A DNA stretch of 64,000 bases from Stutzerimonas stutzeri (GCF_000219605.1 NC_015740.1:2046001-2110000), one strand, 5' to 3'; positions 10,090 through 19,576 are shown, counted from the first letter of the stretch. Notes: generated by a model not told the origin, from the sequence alone. Numbers and translations are program-made.

Positions 10090-10914
10090 ATGGAATTCGA
10101 TCCCTGGACCCAAAGTCTGCTGGCGGCGATGAGTTCGCTCTGGGCATCTGTCGCGGCCTTCATTCCCCGCCTTTTCGGCGCACTGGTCGTGGTGCTGCTC
10201 GGTTTCGTGGTGGCCAAGCTCCTGGACACGCTGCTTTCCAAGGTTCTCGCCAAACTGGGGCTGGATCGCCTGATGGCCGGGATCGGCCTCACCAAGTTGC
10301 TGGGACGGGCGGGCATACGCATTCCGGTATCGGCCTTGATCGGCAAGGTGGTGTACTGGTTCGTCCTCCTGATTTTCCTGGTTTCGGCTGCGGAATCGCT
10401 CGGACTGGAGCGGGTATCGGCGACCCTGGACATGCTTGCGCTCTACGTGCCGAAAGTATTCGGTGCGGCGCTGATTCTGCTGGCTGGCGTGCTGCTCGCA
10501 CAGGTGCTCAGTGGTCTCGTTCGCGGCGCTGCGGAAAGCGTGGGGCTGGACTACGCCAACGGCCTGGCCCGGATTGCACAGGGTCTGGTGATCATCATCA
10601 GCATCTCGGTGGCTATTGGTCAGCTGGAGGTCAAGACCGAACTGCTGAACTACGTCATCGCCATCGTGCTGATCACCTTTGGCCTTGCGGTGGCGCTGGC
10701 GTTCGGTCTAGGTAGCCGCGAACTGGTCGGCCAGATCCTGGCAGGCATATATGTTCGCGAGCTGTACGAAGTGGGCCAGCGTGTGCGCCTGGCAGACATC
10801 GAAGGGCAGATCGAGGAGATCGGGACGGTCAAGACATTGCTGCTGACCGATGACGGCGAGCTGGCTTCGGTTGCCAACAAAGTGCTGCTCGAGCAGCGCG
10901 TCGGCAGCCGCTAG
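10090..10914 (+). CDS. cmpX: CmpX, MscS-like mechanosensitive-channel family membrane protein
   Basis: A 274-residue inner-membrane protein with hydrophobic segments near residues 15-45, 75-105, 110-145 and 160-215, then a short C-terminal soluble part (VRLADIEGQIEEIG) resembling the beta domain of small-conductance channels. In P. aeruginosa CmpX affects membrane fluidity and the activity of the ECF sigma factor SigX. The gene sits directly upstream of sigX and downstream of cfrX, matching that arrangement. The ATG at 10090 was preferred over an in-frame TTG at 10084, which would overlap the cfrX stop. Confidence 0.87.
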   Translation: MEFDPWTQSLLAAMSSLWASVAAFIPRLFGALVVVLLGFVVAKLLDTLLSKVLAKLGLDRLMAGIGLTKLLGRAGIRIPVSALIGKVVYWFVLLIFLVSAAESLGLERVSATLDMLALYVPKVFGAALILLAGVLLAQVLSGLVRGAAESVGLDYANGLARIAQGLVIIISISVAIGQLEVKTELLNYVIAIVLITFGLAVALAFGLGSRELVGQILAGIYVRELYEVGQRVRLADIEGQIEEIGTVKTLLLTDDGELASVANKVLLEQRVGSR

Positions 10915-10948
10915 CCATCCGATTCTGGTAAAGTACGTCGCCTTTTTT

Positions 10949-10957
10949 CCGGTTTCC
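10949..10957 (+). promoter_or_regulatory. CCGGTTTCC motif upstream of sigX
   Basis: This 9-mer ends exactly 41 bases before the TTG start of sigX. The same 9-mer ends 41 bases before the oprF ATG. It could be part of a shared ECF-type promoter element (SigX autoregulation is known for the family). No convincing common -10 element is visible. Confidence 0.35.
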
Positions 10958-10998
10958 ATGAATGGCGGCCGTGACTTTGATTGCCGGCTCGAAGCGTC

Positions 10999-11589
10999 TT
11001 GACTAAAACCCCATCGTCCATATCGCGCTACGACCCTCGCCAGCTCACCGATGAAGAGCTGGTGCAGCATGCGCATGTCGAGCTGTTTCATATTACGCGG
11101 GCCTACGAAGAACTCATGCGCCGATATCAGCGCACGCTGTTCAATGTATGTGCCCGCTATTTGGGAAACGAGCGAGACGCCGACGATGTCTGTCAGGAAG
11201 TAATGCTCAAGGTTCTATATGGCCTGAAGAACTTTGAAGGCAAGTCCAAGTTCAAGACCTGGCTATATAGCATCACTTATAATGAGTGCATTACCCAATA
11301 TCGCAAAGAGCGCCGCAAGCGACGCCTGCTCGATGCGCTGAGCCTGGATCCGCTCGAGGAAGCCTCAGACGAAAAGGCGCCAAAGATCGAAGAGAAGACC
11401 GGTCTCGACCGATGGCTAGTACATGTGAATCCAATCGATCGCGAGATATTGGTGTTGCGTTTTGTTGCTGAACTGGAGTTCCAGGAAATTGCCGATATCA
11501 TGCACATGGGTTTAAGCGCGACGAAGATGCGATACAAGCGCGCGCTCGACAAGCTGCGAGAAAAATTTTCGGATACCGCTGAAACTTAA
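10999..11589 (+). CDS. sigX: ECF sigma factor SigX
   Basis: Extracytoplasmic-function sigma factor for envelope homeostasis, which in pseudomonads drives oprF and fatty-acid genes. The 196-residue protein has region 2 (RYQRTLFNVCARYLGNERDA with the DADDVCQEV helix) and region 4 (FQEIADIMHMGLSATKMRYK). I chose the TTG at 10999 (MTKTPSSISRYDPRQL), which gives the P. aeruginosa SigX length; an in-frame TTG at 10981 would add six residues. No dedicated anti-sigma gene follows, consistent with the known locus. It is flanked by cmpX and oprF. Confidence 0.93.
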   Translation: MTKTPSSISRYDPRQLTDEELVQHAHVELFHITRAYEELMRRYQRTLFNVCARYLGNERDADDVCQEVMLKVLYGLKNFEGKSKFKTWLYSITYNECITQYRKERRKRRLLDALSLDPLEEASDEKAPKIEEKTGLDRWLVHVNPIDREILVLRFVAELEFQEIADIMHMGLSATKMRYKRALDKLREKFSDTAET

Positions 11590-11638
11590 TCCCGGAAACT
11601 TGTCTTATACCTTGCGAACAGCTTGGGCATACAGACAG

Positions 11639-11647
11639 CCGGTTTCC
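11639..11647 (+). promoter_or_regulatory. CCGGTTTCC motif upstream of oprF
   Basis: Second copy of the 9-mer found before sigX, again ending 41 bases upstream of the start codon, in the 99-bp sigX-oprF spacer where the SigX-dependent oprF promoter is expected. Confidence 0.35.
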
Positions 11648-11688
11648 TTAGATTGTTCTGATTCTAACCACCAGATGGGGATTTACGG

Positions 11689-12681
11689 ATGAAACTTAAA
11701 AACACCTTAGGCGTCGTTATCGGTTCGATGGTTGCCGCCACTTCTCTTAGCGCGCTGGCCCAAGGACAGGGTGCCGTAGAGGTGGAAGCGTTCGGCAAGC
11801 ACTACTTCACCGATAGCTCGCGTGACGTACAGCGTGACGGCGAGCTCTACGGTGCTGGCGTCAGCTACTTCCTTACCGACGATGTTTCGCTGGGTCTTTC
11901 CTATGGCGAGTATCACGACCTGACCTCCAAGGATCCGGTTGGCGCCGATGGCAGCCACAAGAACATCAAGGGCAGCCTGACTTCCCTTGACGCCGCTTAC
12001 CACTTCGGTGCTCCGGGTGTTGGTCTGCGTCCGTACGTTTCCGCTGGCGTTGCGCACCAGAGCATCGGCCAGGCCGATCGTGGTGGTCGTGACCGCAGCA
12101 CCTTCGCCAACGTGGGTACTGGCGTGAAGTACTACTTCACCGAGAACTTCTTCGCCAAGGCGAGCGTTGACGGCATGTACAACATCGATGCCGACGAAGC
12201 CGAGTGGATGGCTGGCGTTGGTGTCGGCCTGAACTTCGGTGGCGGCGCCCGTCAGGTTGCAGCCGTTGAGCCGACTCCGGAACCGGCTCCGGCTCCGATC
12301 GTCGACACCGAGCCGGAACCGGCTCCGGAAGTCGTGCGTGTCGAACTGGACGTCAAGTTCGATTTCGACAAGTCGCGCGTCCGCGAAGAAAGCTACAGCG
12401 ACATCAAGAACCTCGCTGACTTCATGCAGCAGTACCCGCAGACCACCACCGTGGTTGAAGGTCACACCGACTCCGTTGGTACCGACCAGTACAACCAGCG
12501 TCTGTCCGAGCGTCGCGCCGAAGCTGTGCGCAACGTTCTGGTCAACGAGTACGGTGTCCAGGGTAATCGTGTGAACTCCGTTGGCTACGGCGAGTCCCGC
12601 CCGGTCGCTGACAACTCCACCGAGGAAGGTCGTCAGATCAACCGTCGTGTAGAGGCCGAGGTAGAAGCTCAGGTTCAGTAA
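11689..12681 (+). CDS. oprF: Outer-membrane porin OprF (OmpA family), hinge-less variant
   Basis: Major outer-membrane protein that forms a non-specific porin and anchors the envelope to peptidoglycan. Signal peptide residues 1-24 (ends SALAQ). Residues 25-185 are the N-terminal 8-stranded beta-barrel domain ending in a VGLNFGG strand. Residues about 188-214 are a Pro/Glu linker (PTPEPAPAPIVDTEPEPAPE). Residues 216-330 are the OmpA peptidoglycan-binding domain with VEGHTDSVG and NxxLSxxRA-type motifs. The protein is 330 residues against about 350 in P. aeruginosa and has no cysteine at all, so the four-cysteine hinge loop of that OprF is missing. A terminator follows. Confidence 0.95.
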   Translation: MKLKNTLGVVIGSMVAATSLSALAQGQGAVEVEAFGKHYFTDSSRDVQRDGELYGAGVSYFLTDDVSLGLSYGEYHDLTSKDPVGADGSHKNIKGSLTSLDAAYHFGAPGVGLRPYVSAGVAHQSIGQADRGGRDRSTFANVGTGVKYYFTENFFAKASVDGMYNIDADEAEWMAGVGVGLNFGGGARQVAAVEPTPEPAPAPIVDTEPEPAPEVVRVELDVKFDFDKSRVREESYSDIKNLADFMQQYPQTTTVVEGHTDSVGTDQYNQRLSERRAEAVRNVLVNEYGVQGNRVNSVGYGESRPVADNSTEEGRQINRRVEAEVEAQVQ

Positions 12682-12706
12682 TGCTGAACTGAAGCCTTCA
12701 AGCTCG

Positions 12707-12732
12707 AAAAGCCCGGCATAGACCGGGCTTTT
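12707..12732 (+). terminator. Intrinsic terminator after oprF
   Basis: AAAAGCCCGG / CCGGGCTTTT stem with a 6-base loop, 25 bp after the oprF stop. Confidence 0.85.
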
Positions 12733-12863
12733 CTTTGCCTGCAGCAAACGTTGCCGGGGCTTCCGCCACAGCGGTGGCGCTGGTGATTCCCCGGTGGGTT
12801 AGGCGGCGCACACGACTGCGCCCGGATCAGCGTCAATCGGATTCCGAAGAAATCACTGGGCAT

Positions 12864-12891
12864 AAAAAACCCCGCCGGAGCGGGGTTTTTT
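12864..12891 (-). terminator. Intrinsic terminator after acnB
   Basis: A 12-bp stem with A6 and T6 flanks (AAAAAACCCCGC / GCGGGGTTTTTT) lying 17 bp beyond the acnB stop on the minus strand. It is symmetric, so it can work in both directions. Confidence 0.88.
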
Positions 12892-12908
12892 ATTGCCTTA
12901 TGCAGTCA

Positions 12909-15518
12909 TCAGACTTCGACGACCTTGATCTTGGTCTTCTCCGCAGCGTCACGGAACTCGGCGATCTGGTCGAAGGACAGGTAGCGATAGATGTCGGCAG
13001 CCATGCTGTCGATGTTCTTCGCGTATTCCATGTACTCCGCGACCGTCGGCAGCTTGCCGATGATGGATGCGACTGCAGCCAGCTCGGCCGATGCCAGGTA
13101 GACGTTGGTGGCGTCGCCCAGACGGTTCGGGAAGTTACGGGTCGAGGTGGAGACCACGGTCGAACCGGTCTGTACGCGCGCCTGGTTACCCATGCACAGC
13201 GAGCAGCCCGGCATTTCCATGCGCGCACCGGCCTTGCCGTAGATGCCGTAGTAGCCTTCCTCGGTCAGCTGGTGAGCGTCCATCTTGGTCGGCGGAGCCA
13301 GCCACAGACGGGTCGGGATGCCGCCCTTGACCTTGTCCAACAGCTTGCCGGCAGCGCGGAAGTGGCCGATGTTGGTCATGCAGGAACCGATGAAGACTTC
13401 GTCGATCTTCTCGCCGGCAACGGTGGACAGCAGGCGGGCATCGTCCGGGTCGTTCGGTGCGCAGAGCACGGGCTCTTTCACTTCGGACAGGTCGATCTCG
13501 ATCACGGCCGCGTATTCGGCGTCCTTGTCAGCTTCCAGCAGTTGCGGGTTGGCCAGCCAGGCTTCCATCGCGCGAGCGCGACGCTCCAGAGTACGGGCAT
13601 CGCCGTAGCCTTCGCTGATCATCCAGCGCAGCATGGTGATGTTCGACTTCAGGTACTCGGCGATCGACTCTTCCGGCAGCTTGATGGTGCAGCCAGCAGC
13701 CGAACGCTCGGCGGACGCGTCGGACAGCTCGAACGCCTGCTCGACGGTCAGCTGGTTCAGACCTTCGATCTCGAGGATGCGGCCGGAGAAGATGTTCTTC
13801 TTGCCTTTCTTCTCGACGGTGAGCAGACCTTGCTGAATGGCGTAGTAGGGAATCGCATGAACCAGGTCGCGCAGGGTGATGCCAGGCTGCATCTGACCCT
13901 TGAAGCGCACCAGTACCGACTCCGGCATGTCCAGCGGCATGACGCCAGTGGCGGCGGCGAAGGCGACCAGGCCAGAACCCGCCGGGAAGGAGATACCGAT
14001 CGGGAAGCGGGTGTGCGAGTCGCCGCCAGTGCCGACGGTGTCGGGCAGCAGCATGCGGTTCAGCCAGCTGTGGATGATGCCGTCGCCTGGACGCAGGGAC
14101 ACACCGCCGCGGGTCATGATGAAGTCCGGCAGGGTGTGGTGGGTGTTGACGTCGATCGGCTTCGGATAGGCCGCGGTGTGGCAGAACGACTGCATGACCA
14201 GGTCAGCGGAGAAGCCCAGGCAAGCCAGGTCCTTCAGCTCGTCGCGGGTCATCGGGCCAGTGGTGTCCTGGGAGCCCACGGTGGTCATCTTCGGCTCGCA
14301 GTAGGTGCCCGGGCGCACGCCCTGGCCTTCCGGCAGACCGCAGGCGCGACCGACCATCTTCTGTGCCAAGGTGAAGCCTTTGCCGCTGTCCGCCGGAGCT
14401 TCCGGCTTTTTGAACAGGGTGGACGGCGCCAGGCCCAGCTCGGCACGCGCCTTCTCGGTGAGGCCACGGCCAATGATCAGCGGAATACGGCCGCCGGCAC
14501 GGACTTCGTCCAGCAGGACTTCGGTTTTCAGCTCGAAGGTGGTGATGACTTCATCGGTACCGTGCTTGCAGACCTTGCCAGCGTAGGGATAGACGTCGAT
14601 CACGTCGCCCATGGCCAGGTTGGTGCAGTCGAACTCGATCGGCAGGGCGCCGGCGTCTTCCATGGTGTTGTAGAAGATCGGGGCGATCTTGGTGCCGAAG
14701 CAGAAGCCGCCAGCGCGCTTGTTCGGAACGAAGGGGATGTCGTCGCCGAAGAACCACAGCACCGAGTTGGTGGCGGACTTGCGCGAAGAACCGGTACCGA
14801 CCACGTCGCCGACATAGGCAACCGGGAAGCCCTTGTCTTTCAGCTCTTCCATCTGCTTGATCGGACCGACGGAACCGGGTACGTCCGGGTTGATGCCGTC
14901 GCGAGCCATTTTCAGCATGGCCAGAGCGTGCAGCGGGATGTCCGGGCGCGACCAGGCATCCGGAGCCGGCGACAGGTCGTCGGTGTTGGTTTCACCAGTG
15001 ACCTTGAAGACGGACAGGGTGATCTTTTCGGCAACCGCCGGGCGGTTGGTGAACCACTCGCCTTCGGCCCAGGACTGCATGACGGCCTTGGCGTGCTGGT
15101 TGCCGGCCTTGGCCTTCTCGGCGACGTCATGGAAGGCGTCGAACATCAGCAGGGTGTGCTTCAGTTGCTCGGCGGCGACTGCGCCCAGTTCCGCGCTGTC
15201 CAGCAGCTCGACCAGGGTGGCGATGTTGTAGCCGCCCTGCATGGTGCCCAGCAGTTCGACGGCACGCTGCTTGCTCAGCAGCGGAGAAGAGGTTTCGCCC
15301 TTGGCCAGGGCGGACAGGAAGCCGGCCTTGACGTAGGCAGCCTCGTCGACGCCCGCGGGGACGCGGTTGGTGATCAGGTCAACGAGGAATGCTTCTTCGC
15401 CCGCTGGCGGGTTCTTCAGCAATTCGATCAGGCCGGCGGTCTGTTCGGCGTTCAGCGGCTGGGGCACAACGCCCTGGGCGGCACGCTCTTCTACGTGTTT
15501 GCGATAGGCTTCAAGCAC
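12909..15518 (-). CDS. acnB: Bifunctional aconitate hydratase 2 / 2-methylisocitrate dehydratase
   Basis: Main TCA-cycle aconitase; AcnB also serves the methylcitrate cycle. The N-terminal HEAT-like domain ([15 protein letters not shown] onward) is followed by the swivel domain with [13 protein letters not shown] and then the catalytic domains, with 4Fe-4S cysteines in GSCMTN and CSLCMGNQA. The frame opens at an ATG at 15536. I prefer the GTG at 15518 because GAGGG lies eight bases upstream of it, and the resulting 869 residues beginning VLEAYRKH match the family, whereas the ATG pair would place that GAGGG inside the gene. Transcription is leftward, away from the DUF1289 gene. Confidence 0.94.
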   Translation of the reverse strand: MLEAYRKHVEERAAQGVVPQPLNAEQTAGLIELLKNPPAGEEAFLVDLITNRVPAGVDEAAYVKAGFLSALAKGETSSPLLSKQRAVELLGTMQGGYNIATLVELLDSAELGAVAAEQLKHTLLMFDAFHDVAEKAKAGNQHAKAVMQSWAEGEWFTNRPAVAEKITLSVFKVTGETNTDDLSPAPDAWSRPDIPLHALAMLKMARDGINPDVPGSVGPIKQMEELKDKGFPVAYVGDVVGTGSSRKSATNSVLWFFGDDIPFVPNKRAGGFCFGTKIAPIFYNTMEDAGALPIEFDCTNLAMGDVIDVYPYAGKVCKHGTDEVITTFELKTEVLLDEVRAGGRIPLIIGRGLTEKARAELGLAPSTLFKKPEAPADSGKGFTLAQKMVGRACGLPEGQGVRPGTYCEPKMTTVGSQDTTGPMTRDELKDLACLGFSADLVMQSFCHTAAYPKPIDVNTHHTLPDFIMTRGGVSLRPGDGIIHSWLNRMLLPDTVGTGGDSHTRFPIGISFPAGSGLVAFAAATGVMPLDMPESVLVRFKGQMQPGITLRDLVHAIPYYAIQQGLLTVEKKGKKNIFSGRILEIEGLNQLTVEQAFELSDASAERSAAGCTIKLPEESIAEYLKSNITMLRWMISEGYGDARTLERRARAMEAWLANPQLLEADKDAEYAAVIEIDLSEVKEPVLCAPNDPDDARLLSTVAGEKIDEVFIGSCMTNIGHFRAAGKLLDKVKGGIPTRLWLAPPTKMDAHQLTEEGYYGIYGKAGARMEMPGCSLCMGNQARVQTGSTVVSTSTRNFPNRLGDATNVYLASAELAAVASIIGKLPTVAEYMEYAKNIDSMAADIYRYLSFDQIAEFRDAAEKTKIKVVEV

Positions 15519-15925
15519 AGTTTTTACCCTCATCATTGGTCCCTTGGGTGTTTCGGGACGCGCATCCGGAAGCTGTTTTCAAAGTTTTACGCTGGCGGAA
15601 GAGGCCGGATGAGCAGGGAACAGGCAGCTCTGCGCATCCGGCACGTTGCCGGGTCAAACTGTGCTCGTGACGCTTTGAAAACAGCTTCGTGCGGACTATG
15701 GCGCCAAAAACGGCGGGCTGAGTCTAGCGGAAATGGCTCACGAAGTTAAGTCGAGCGCGGCTGGCCGCTGGGGTGCGAGTCGTGTCTGGCGCGCTTCTCC
15801 GGACAAGCTCGGGGCCGCCAATCACTGGGCTCGCGGAGGGATTCGGCCGATCCGCATGCAAAGCCGGGTGACCCCGGTTGGACAAAAGTCTAAGATGCGC
15901 GGCCGGCCATCAAACCTGTTCTGCC
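15519..15925. repeat. acnB upstream region with a perfect 16-bp inverted repeat
   Basis: This 407-bp gap between acnB and the divergent DUF1289 gene holds two arms of a perfect inverted repeat: GAAGCTGTTTTCAAAG at 15569-15584 and its complement at 15673-15688, 88 bases apart. The nearer arm is 51 bases upstream of the acnB start codon. The spacing suits two sites bound by one regulator through DNA looping, or a long base-paired mRNA leader; neither can be decided by eye. The rest (15700-15925) shows no gene or clear motif. Confidence 0.6.
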
Positions 15926-16402
15926 ATGTCCAGCCAGCGCATCAAAACCCCATGCATAGGTCTTTGCTCGACGGTCTACGGTGACGTCGTATGCCGTGGC
16001 TGCAAGCGCTTTCACCATGAGGTGGTAAACTGGAACGCCTATGACGACATGGAAAAGCGTGCGGTATGGCGGCGCCTGGAAACCCTATTGGCTCAGGTCA
16101 TGGCGGCCAAGCTCGAGGTGTTCGACCCGCAGTTGCTTCGCCAGCAGTTGGAGGCCCGACAGATCCGTTTCGTCCCGGAGCAGTCGCCCTATTGCTGGGC
16201 ATATCAATTGATAGCTCGAGGCGCTCGGGTCATTCAGCAGCTCGAGGCCTATGGCGTCGTCCTGCTTCCGGAATTTCGCGAGTGGCCGCTACCGGAGCTG
16301 CGCGACGCGGTCGACCGGGAATTCTTTCTGCTCTCCGAAGCCCACTACGAGCGTTACATCGCGCCGCGCTTCCTGCGTGAAGGCATGGATCTGCGCATCT
16401 GA
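15926..16402 (+). CDS. DUF1289 domain-containing protein
   Basis: A 158-residue cytoplasmic protein. The N-terminus carries the DUF1289 cysteine motif (CIGLCSTVYGDVVCRGCKR, about residues 10-28; four cysteines likely to bind a metal), followed by a helical region without a recognisable domain. The ATG at 15926 begins MSSQRIKTPCIG, the usual DUF1289 N-terminus; upstream extension to 15878 would add unrelated residues. It sits between acnB and a universal-stress gene in the same relative order as in P. aeruginosa. Function unknown. Confidence 0.8.
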   Translation: MSSQRIKTPCIGLCSTVYGDVVCRGCKRFHHEVVNWNAYDDMEKRAVWRRLETLLAQVMAAKLEVFDPQLLRQQLEARQIRFVPEQSPYCWAYQLIARGARVIQQLEAYGVVLLPEFREWPLPELRDAVDREFFLLSEAHYERYIAPRFLREGMDLRI

Positions 16403-16404
16403 GA

Positions 16405-16430
16405 ACGAAAGCCCGCTGCAGGGCTTTCGT
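16405..16430. terminator. Bidirectional terminator between the DUF1289 and universal-stress genes
   Basis: ACGAAAGCCC / GGGCTTTCGT stem with a 6-base loop lying between two convergent genes. Confidence 0.75.
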
Positions 16431-16440
16431 TTCTACGGTC

Positions 16441-17301
16441 TCAATGGCGGACCAGATCTTCGAGGTGGTCGATGACGTCGTCCGGCTTGAGTACCAGCAC
16501 GTCGCTTTCCAGCGTATCCAGCACCACTTCGGCGGTATTGCCCATCAGCGCGCCGGAGAACCCCGTGCGTGCCACTGTGCCGATGACCGTGACGACGGCC
16601 TTGAGCTGATGACAGACCCTGGGGATCAGCGCATCGGCCGGACCCTCCTCGACGTGCAGCTGTGCGTCCGGAATATCGAACTCCTCCTGGAAGCGCTTGC
16701 AGGCCTCTCGATAACGCGCCTCGATGGTTTCCTTCAACTGGAACGCCGGGTCGGCCGCGGACAGCATGGCGGAAGGGTGCGCGCTGATCACATGCAGCTT
16801 GCCGTCAGCCAGGTTGGCGATCTCGTAGCCGTGGTTGACGATGGTGGCGTGGAGCGTACGGTGCTCGAGATCGGCATTGCCCACATCCACCGCAGCGAGG
16901 ATGTTGCCACCGGTCCATGGGTTGTCGGTTTTCACCATCAGCACCGGGCAGGGGCAGTAGCGCAGCAGCTTCCAGTCTTCCGGCGTAAGCAGGGCGCGCT
17001 TGAGCGGGTTGTCCGGCACGTGTTGCTTGACGACCAGACCACAGCCCTCGGCCTGCTGGGCAGCGATGATGGTCTGGTGCAGACTTTCGTGCCATGCCTG
17101 TTGTGTGGTGACCTGATGCCCCTCGCTTTCCAGCTGCGCACGCAGATTCGCTAGATGCCCGCTGTGATCGTGCTTGGCATCGCAGGCCAGCAGGTGCAGG
17201 CGCGACTGGCTGACGGTCGAGATCAGGTGTGCTCGTTTCAAGGCCAGCTCTTGTGGCTGGTTCGGATCAATTACCACGAGGATGCAGCGAATGGCTTGCA
17301 T
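16441..17301 (-). CDS. Universal stress protein with two Usp domains
   Basis: A 286-residue cytoplasmic protein of tandem universal-stress domains (UspE-like layout). The first domain begins MQAIRCILVVIDPNQPQELA. The second ends with the nucleotide-binding type motif VIGTVARTGFSGALMGNTAE and VLVLKPDD. The ATG at 17301 was chosen because GGAG lies six bases before it; a start at 17334 would add eleven residues without a good site. Expected to respond to stress or low oxygen, by analogy with other Usp proteins. Confidence 0.86.
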   Translation of the reverse strand: MQAIRCILVVIDPNQPQELALKRAHLISTVSQSRLHLLACDAKHDHSGHLANLRAQLESEGHQVTTQQAWHESLHQTIIAAQQAEGCGLVVKQHVPDNPLKRALLTPEDWKLLRYCPCPVLMVKTDNPWTGGNILAAVDVGNADLEHRTLHATIVNHGYEIANLADGKLHVISAHPSAMLSAADPAFQLKETIEARYREACKRFQEEFDIPDAQLHVEEGPADALIPRVCHQLKAVVTVIGTVARTGFSGALMGNTAEVVLDTLESDVLVLKPDDVIDHLEDLVRH

Positions 17302-17477
17302 GATCGGCTCCATTTCCTGATGCGGGTTGGTCAACTATAGACAAGCCTGCGACGCCAGTTGTGATGCATATCAAGGAAGACTGGCTGCCCCGCGCGGCAT
17401 TCGTATAATGCCCGCCCGTTGCGGCGCGGTACCACGCGGCGAGACACTATTTTGTTCCTGAATATGCAAGGTTCGAC

Positions 17478-18083
17478 ATGCTGCCTGATCTGAACGACTT
17501 CCTCGCCTGCGCCACTCCCGCTGCCTGGGTGGAGGCTGCCTTGCAGAACCAGGACGTGATGCTGATCGACCACGGCAACTGCGAGAAAAAGGCGGCGGGG
17601 TCGGCGTTTCAGTTGATGTTCCGCTATGTCGACAAACCCGACCTGCAGAACAAGATGTCGCGTCTGGCGCGGGAGGAGCTGCGTCATTTCGAGCAGGTGC
17701 TGGCGATCATCCGTCGCCGCGAGATCGAGTTGCGCAATGTTGGCTCGTCTCGCTATGCCGCAGGATTGCGCGAGCTCGTGCGCAACCACGAACCCTATCG
17801 GTTAACCGACACGCTGGTGATCGGCGCCTTTATCGAGGCGCGCTCCTGTGAGCGCTTCGCCATGCTCGTGCCGCACTTGGACGAGGAGCTGGGCAAGTTC
17901 TATCACGGGCTGCTCAAGTCGGAAGCGCGGCACTTCCAAGATTACCTCAGGCTGGCTTATCTGTATGGCGACGCCGCCGATGTGGACGCCACCATCGTTC
18001 GGGTGCGCGAGCGGGAAAGGGAACTGATCGAAAGCCCGGACAGCGAGTTCCGGTTTCACAGCGGCGTGCCGGCGGCAGCCTAG
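17478..18083 (+). CDS. miaE: tRNA-(ms2io6A)-hydroxylase
   Basis: Di-iron monooxygenase that hydroxylates the isopentenyl group of 2-methylthio-N6-isopentenyl-adenosine at tRNA position 37. The 201-residue protein has the paired carboxylate/histidine motifs of the ferritin-like fold: EELRHFEQV (about residues 71-79) and EARHFQDYL (about residues 153-161). It begins [17 protein letters not shown]. The gene converges on lpxH so tightly that the two stop codons overlap in a single CTAG at 18080-18083, with no terminator between them. Confidence 0.92.
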   Translation: MLPDLNDFLACATPAAWVEAALQNQDVMLIDHGNCEKKAAGSAFQLMFRYVDKPDLQNKMSRLAREELRHFEQVLAIIRRREIELRNVGSSRYAAGLRELVRNHEPYRLTDTLVIGAFIEARSCERFAMLVPHLDEELGKFYHGLLKSEARHFQDYLRLAYLYGDAADVDATIVRVRERERELIESPDSEFRFHSGVPAAA

Positions 18084-18802
18084 CTCAGGGCGAATGGCGC
18101 CTGGTGGTACCCGTTTTCATCCACCTGCAATGCCCACCCCTGTCGATCCCAGTCGCCCAGCACGATCCGCTTGGCGGGTTGGCCATCTACCTCGAGGTCA
18201 TGTGTCGCCGGTCGATGGGTATGGCCGTGGATCAGCGTGCGTACGCGATGCTCGGCCAGCACGCCGGGTATCAGCTCCGGGGTGACGTCGATGATGTCGC
18301 TGGCTTTCATGCGCGTCTGGGTACGGCTTTCGTTGCGTAGCTTACGGGCCAGTTTCCGGCGAGTGGCGAGTGGGAGGTTGCGCAGAACGAACAGGCTGAG
18401 GGGGTTGCGCAGCAACCGGCGTAGCCGCATGTAGCCCTCATCGCGGGTGCACAGGCTGTCGCCGTGCATCAGCAGTACCGGCTCGCCGCAGAGCTGGACC
18501 ACGCTCGGATCAGCCAGCAGCTTGCAGCCGGCCTTGTAGCAGAAGGTCTGGCCGATCATGAAGTCGCGGTTGCCGTGCATCAGATAGATTCTGACGCCGC
18601 GCTCGCTCAGCGCATGCAGGGCGCGGGCAATCGACTCCTGGAACGGCGTCATGGCGTCGTCGCCAATCCAGACCTCGAAGAAGTCACCGAGAATGTACAG
18701 GGCTTCGGCCTGGGTAGCGCGCGTCGCGAGAAAATGCAGGAACGCCCGGGTGATATCCGGGCGTTCCTCTTCCAGATGCAGATCTGAGATCAGCAGGATC
18801 AC
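18080..18802 (-). CDS. lpxH: UDP-2,3-diacylglucosamine diphosphatase
   Basis: Calcineurin-like metallophosphoesterase that hydrolyses UDP-2,3-diacylglucosamine to lipid X at the inner membrane, an essential step of lipid A synthesis. The 240-residue protein shows all metal-site motifs in order: [11 protein letters not shown] (residues 6-16), [21 protein letters not shown] and HGHTHRPA. It lies six bases downstream of ppiB on the same strand, so they form a two-gene operon. The stop codon overlaps that of convergent miaE. Confidence 0.95.
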   Translation of the reverse strand: MILLISDLHLEEERPDITRAFLHFLATRATQAEALYILGDFFEVWIGDDAMTPFQESIARALHALSERGVRIYLMHGNRDFMIGQTFCYKAGCKLLADPSVVQLCGEPVLLMHGDSLCTRDEGYMRLRRLLRNPLSLFVLRNLPLATRRKLARKLRNESRTQTRMKASDIIDVTPELIPGVLAEHRVRTLIHGHTHRPATHDLEVDGQPAKRIVLGDWDRQGWALQVDENGYHQAPFALS

Positions 18803-18808
18803 TCGCGA

Positions 18809-19303
18809 TTACTCGACGATCTCGGCCTTCTCGATCACCACGTCCTCGACCGGGACGTCCTGATGGCCGGACTTCATGGTGGTTGCCACAGCTTTGATCT
18901 TCTCGACCACATCCATCCCTTCGGTCACCTCGCCGAACACGGCATAGCCCCAGCCCTGAACGGTTGGCGCGCTGTGATCGAGGAAGTCGTTGTCCTTCAC
19001 GTTGATGAAGAACTGCGCGGATGCCGAATGCGGCTCCATGGTGCGCGCCATCGCCAGAGTGCCGGTTTTGTTCGACAGGCCGTTATTGGCCTCGTTCTTG
19101 ATCGGCGCGCGGGTAGCCTTCTGCTTCATGCCCGGCTCGAAACCGCCGCCCTGGATCATGAAATTGCTGATCACGCGGTGGAAGATGGTGCCGTCGTAGT
19201 GGCCGCTCTTCACGTATTCCTTGAAGTTGGCAGTGGTTTCCGGAGCCTTGTCTTCGAACAGATTGACGGTGATGACGCCGTAGTTGGTGTGCAGTTTGAT
19301 CAT
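18809..19303 (-). CDS. ppiB: Peptidyl-prolyl cis-trans isomerase B (cyclophilin)
   Basis: Cytoplasmic cyclophilin, 164 residues, with [18 protein letters not shown] carrying the catalytic arginine and the hydrophobic core, and [18 protein letters not shown] lining the proline pocket. It begins [16 protein letters not shown] at the ATG at 19303; an open frame upstream to 19399 is not cyclophilin-like. It has no signal peptide, so it is the cytoplasmic form. It leads lpxH and is divergent from glnS (273-bp spacer). Confidence 0.95.
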   Translation of the reverse strand: MIKLHTNYGVITVNLFEDKAPETTANFKEYVKSGHYDGTIFHRVISNFMIQGGGFEPGMKQKATRAPIKNEANNGLSNKTGTLAMARTMEPHSASAQFFINVKDNDFLDHSAPTVQGWGYAVFGEVTEGMDVVEKIKAVATTMKSGHQDVPVEDVVIEKAEIVE

Positions 19304-19576
19304 CGTGAGGGGTTCCGTTTCGTTGGTGCGGGCGTGCCGCTGCAAGGGTCGTCGTACCGAGTGCCGCCAGTCGCTGATCGTAGCGCCGCCTGAGCGCATT
19401 GCTCTGTCAGGGGGTTGACGGGTCCGCTATGATAGGCGCTTTGAATTGGTCGGCCTACCCTGAGAGGGTACTTGCAAACTACTGCACTCGGCATGCGGCG
19501 TTAAAACCTGCCTCGCCATCGCTCACTACTTTGTAAACCTCTCTAAGCCGCATACTCGCTGATCGTTAAGGACACC
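19304..19576. promoter_or_regulatory. Divergent ppiB/glnS promoter region
   Basis: A 273-bp spacer between divergent ppiB and glnS start codons. It must hold both promoters, but I see no confident -10/-35 pair, operator or small gene. Confidence 0.4.

Noticed and set aside
12735-15749. A 1004-codon open frame on the plus strand opposite acnB
   Set aside because: It is the antisense shadow of acnB; the residue composition is typical of GC-rich antisense frames and no domain is visible.
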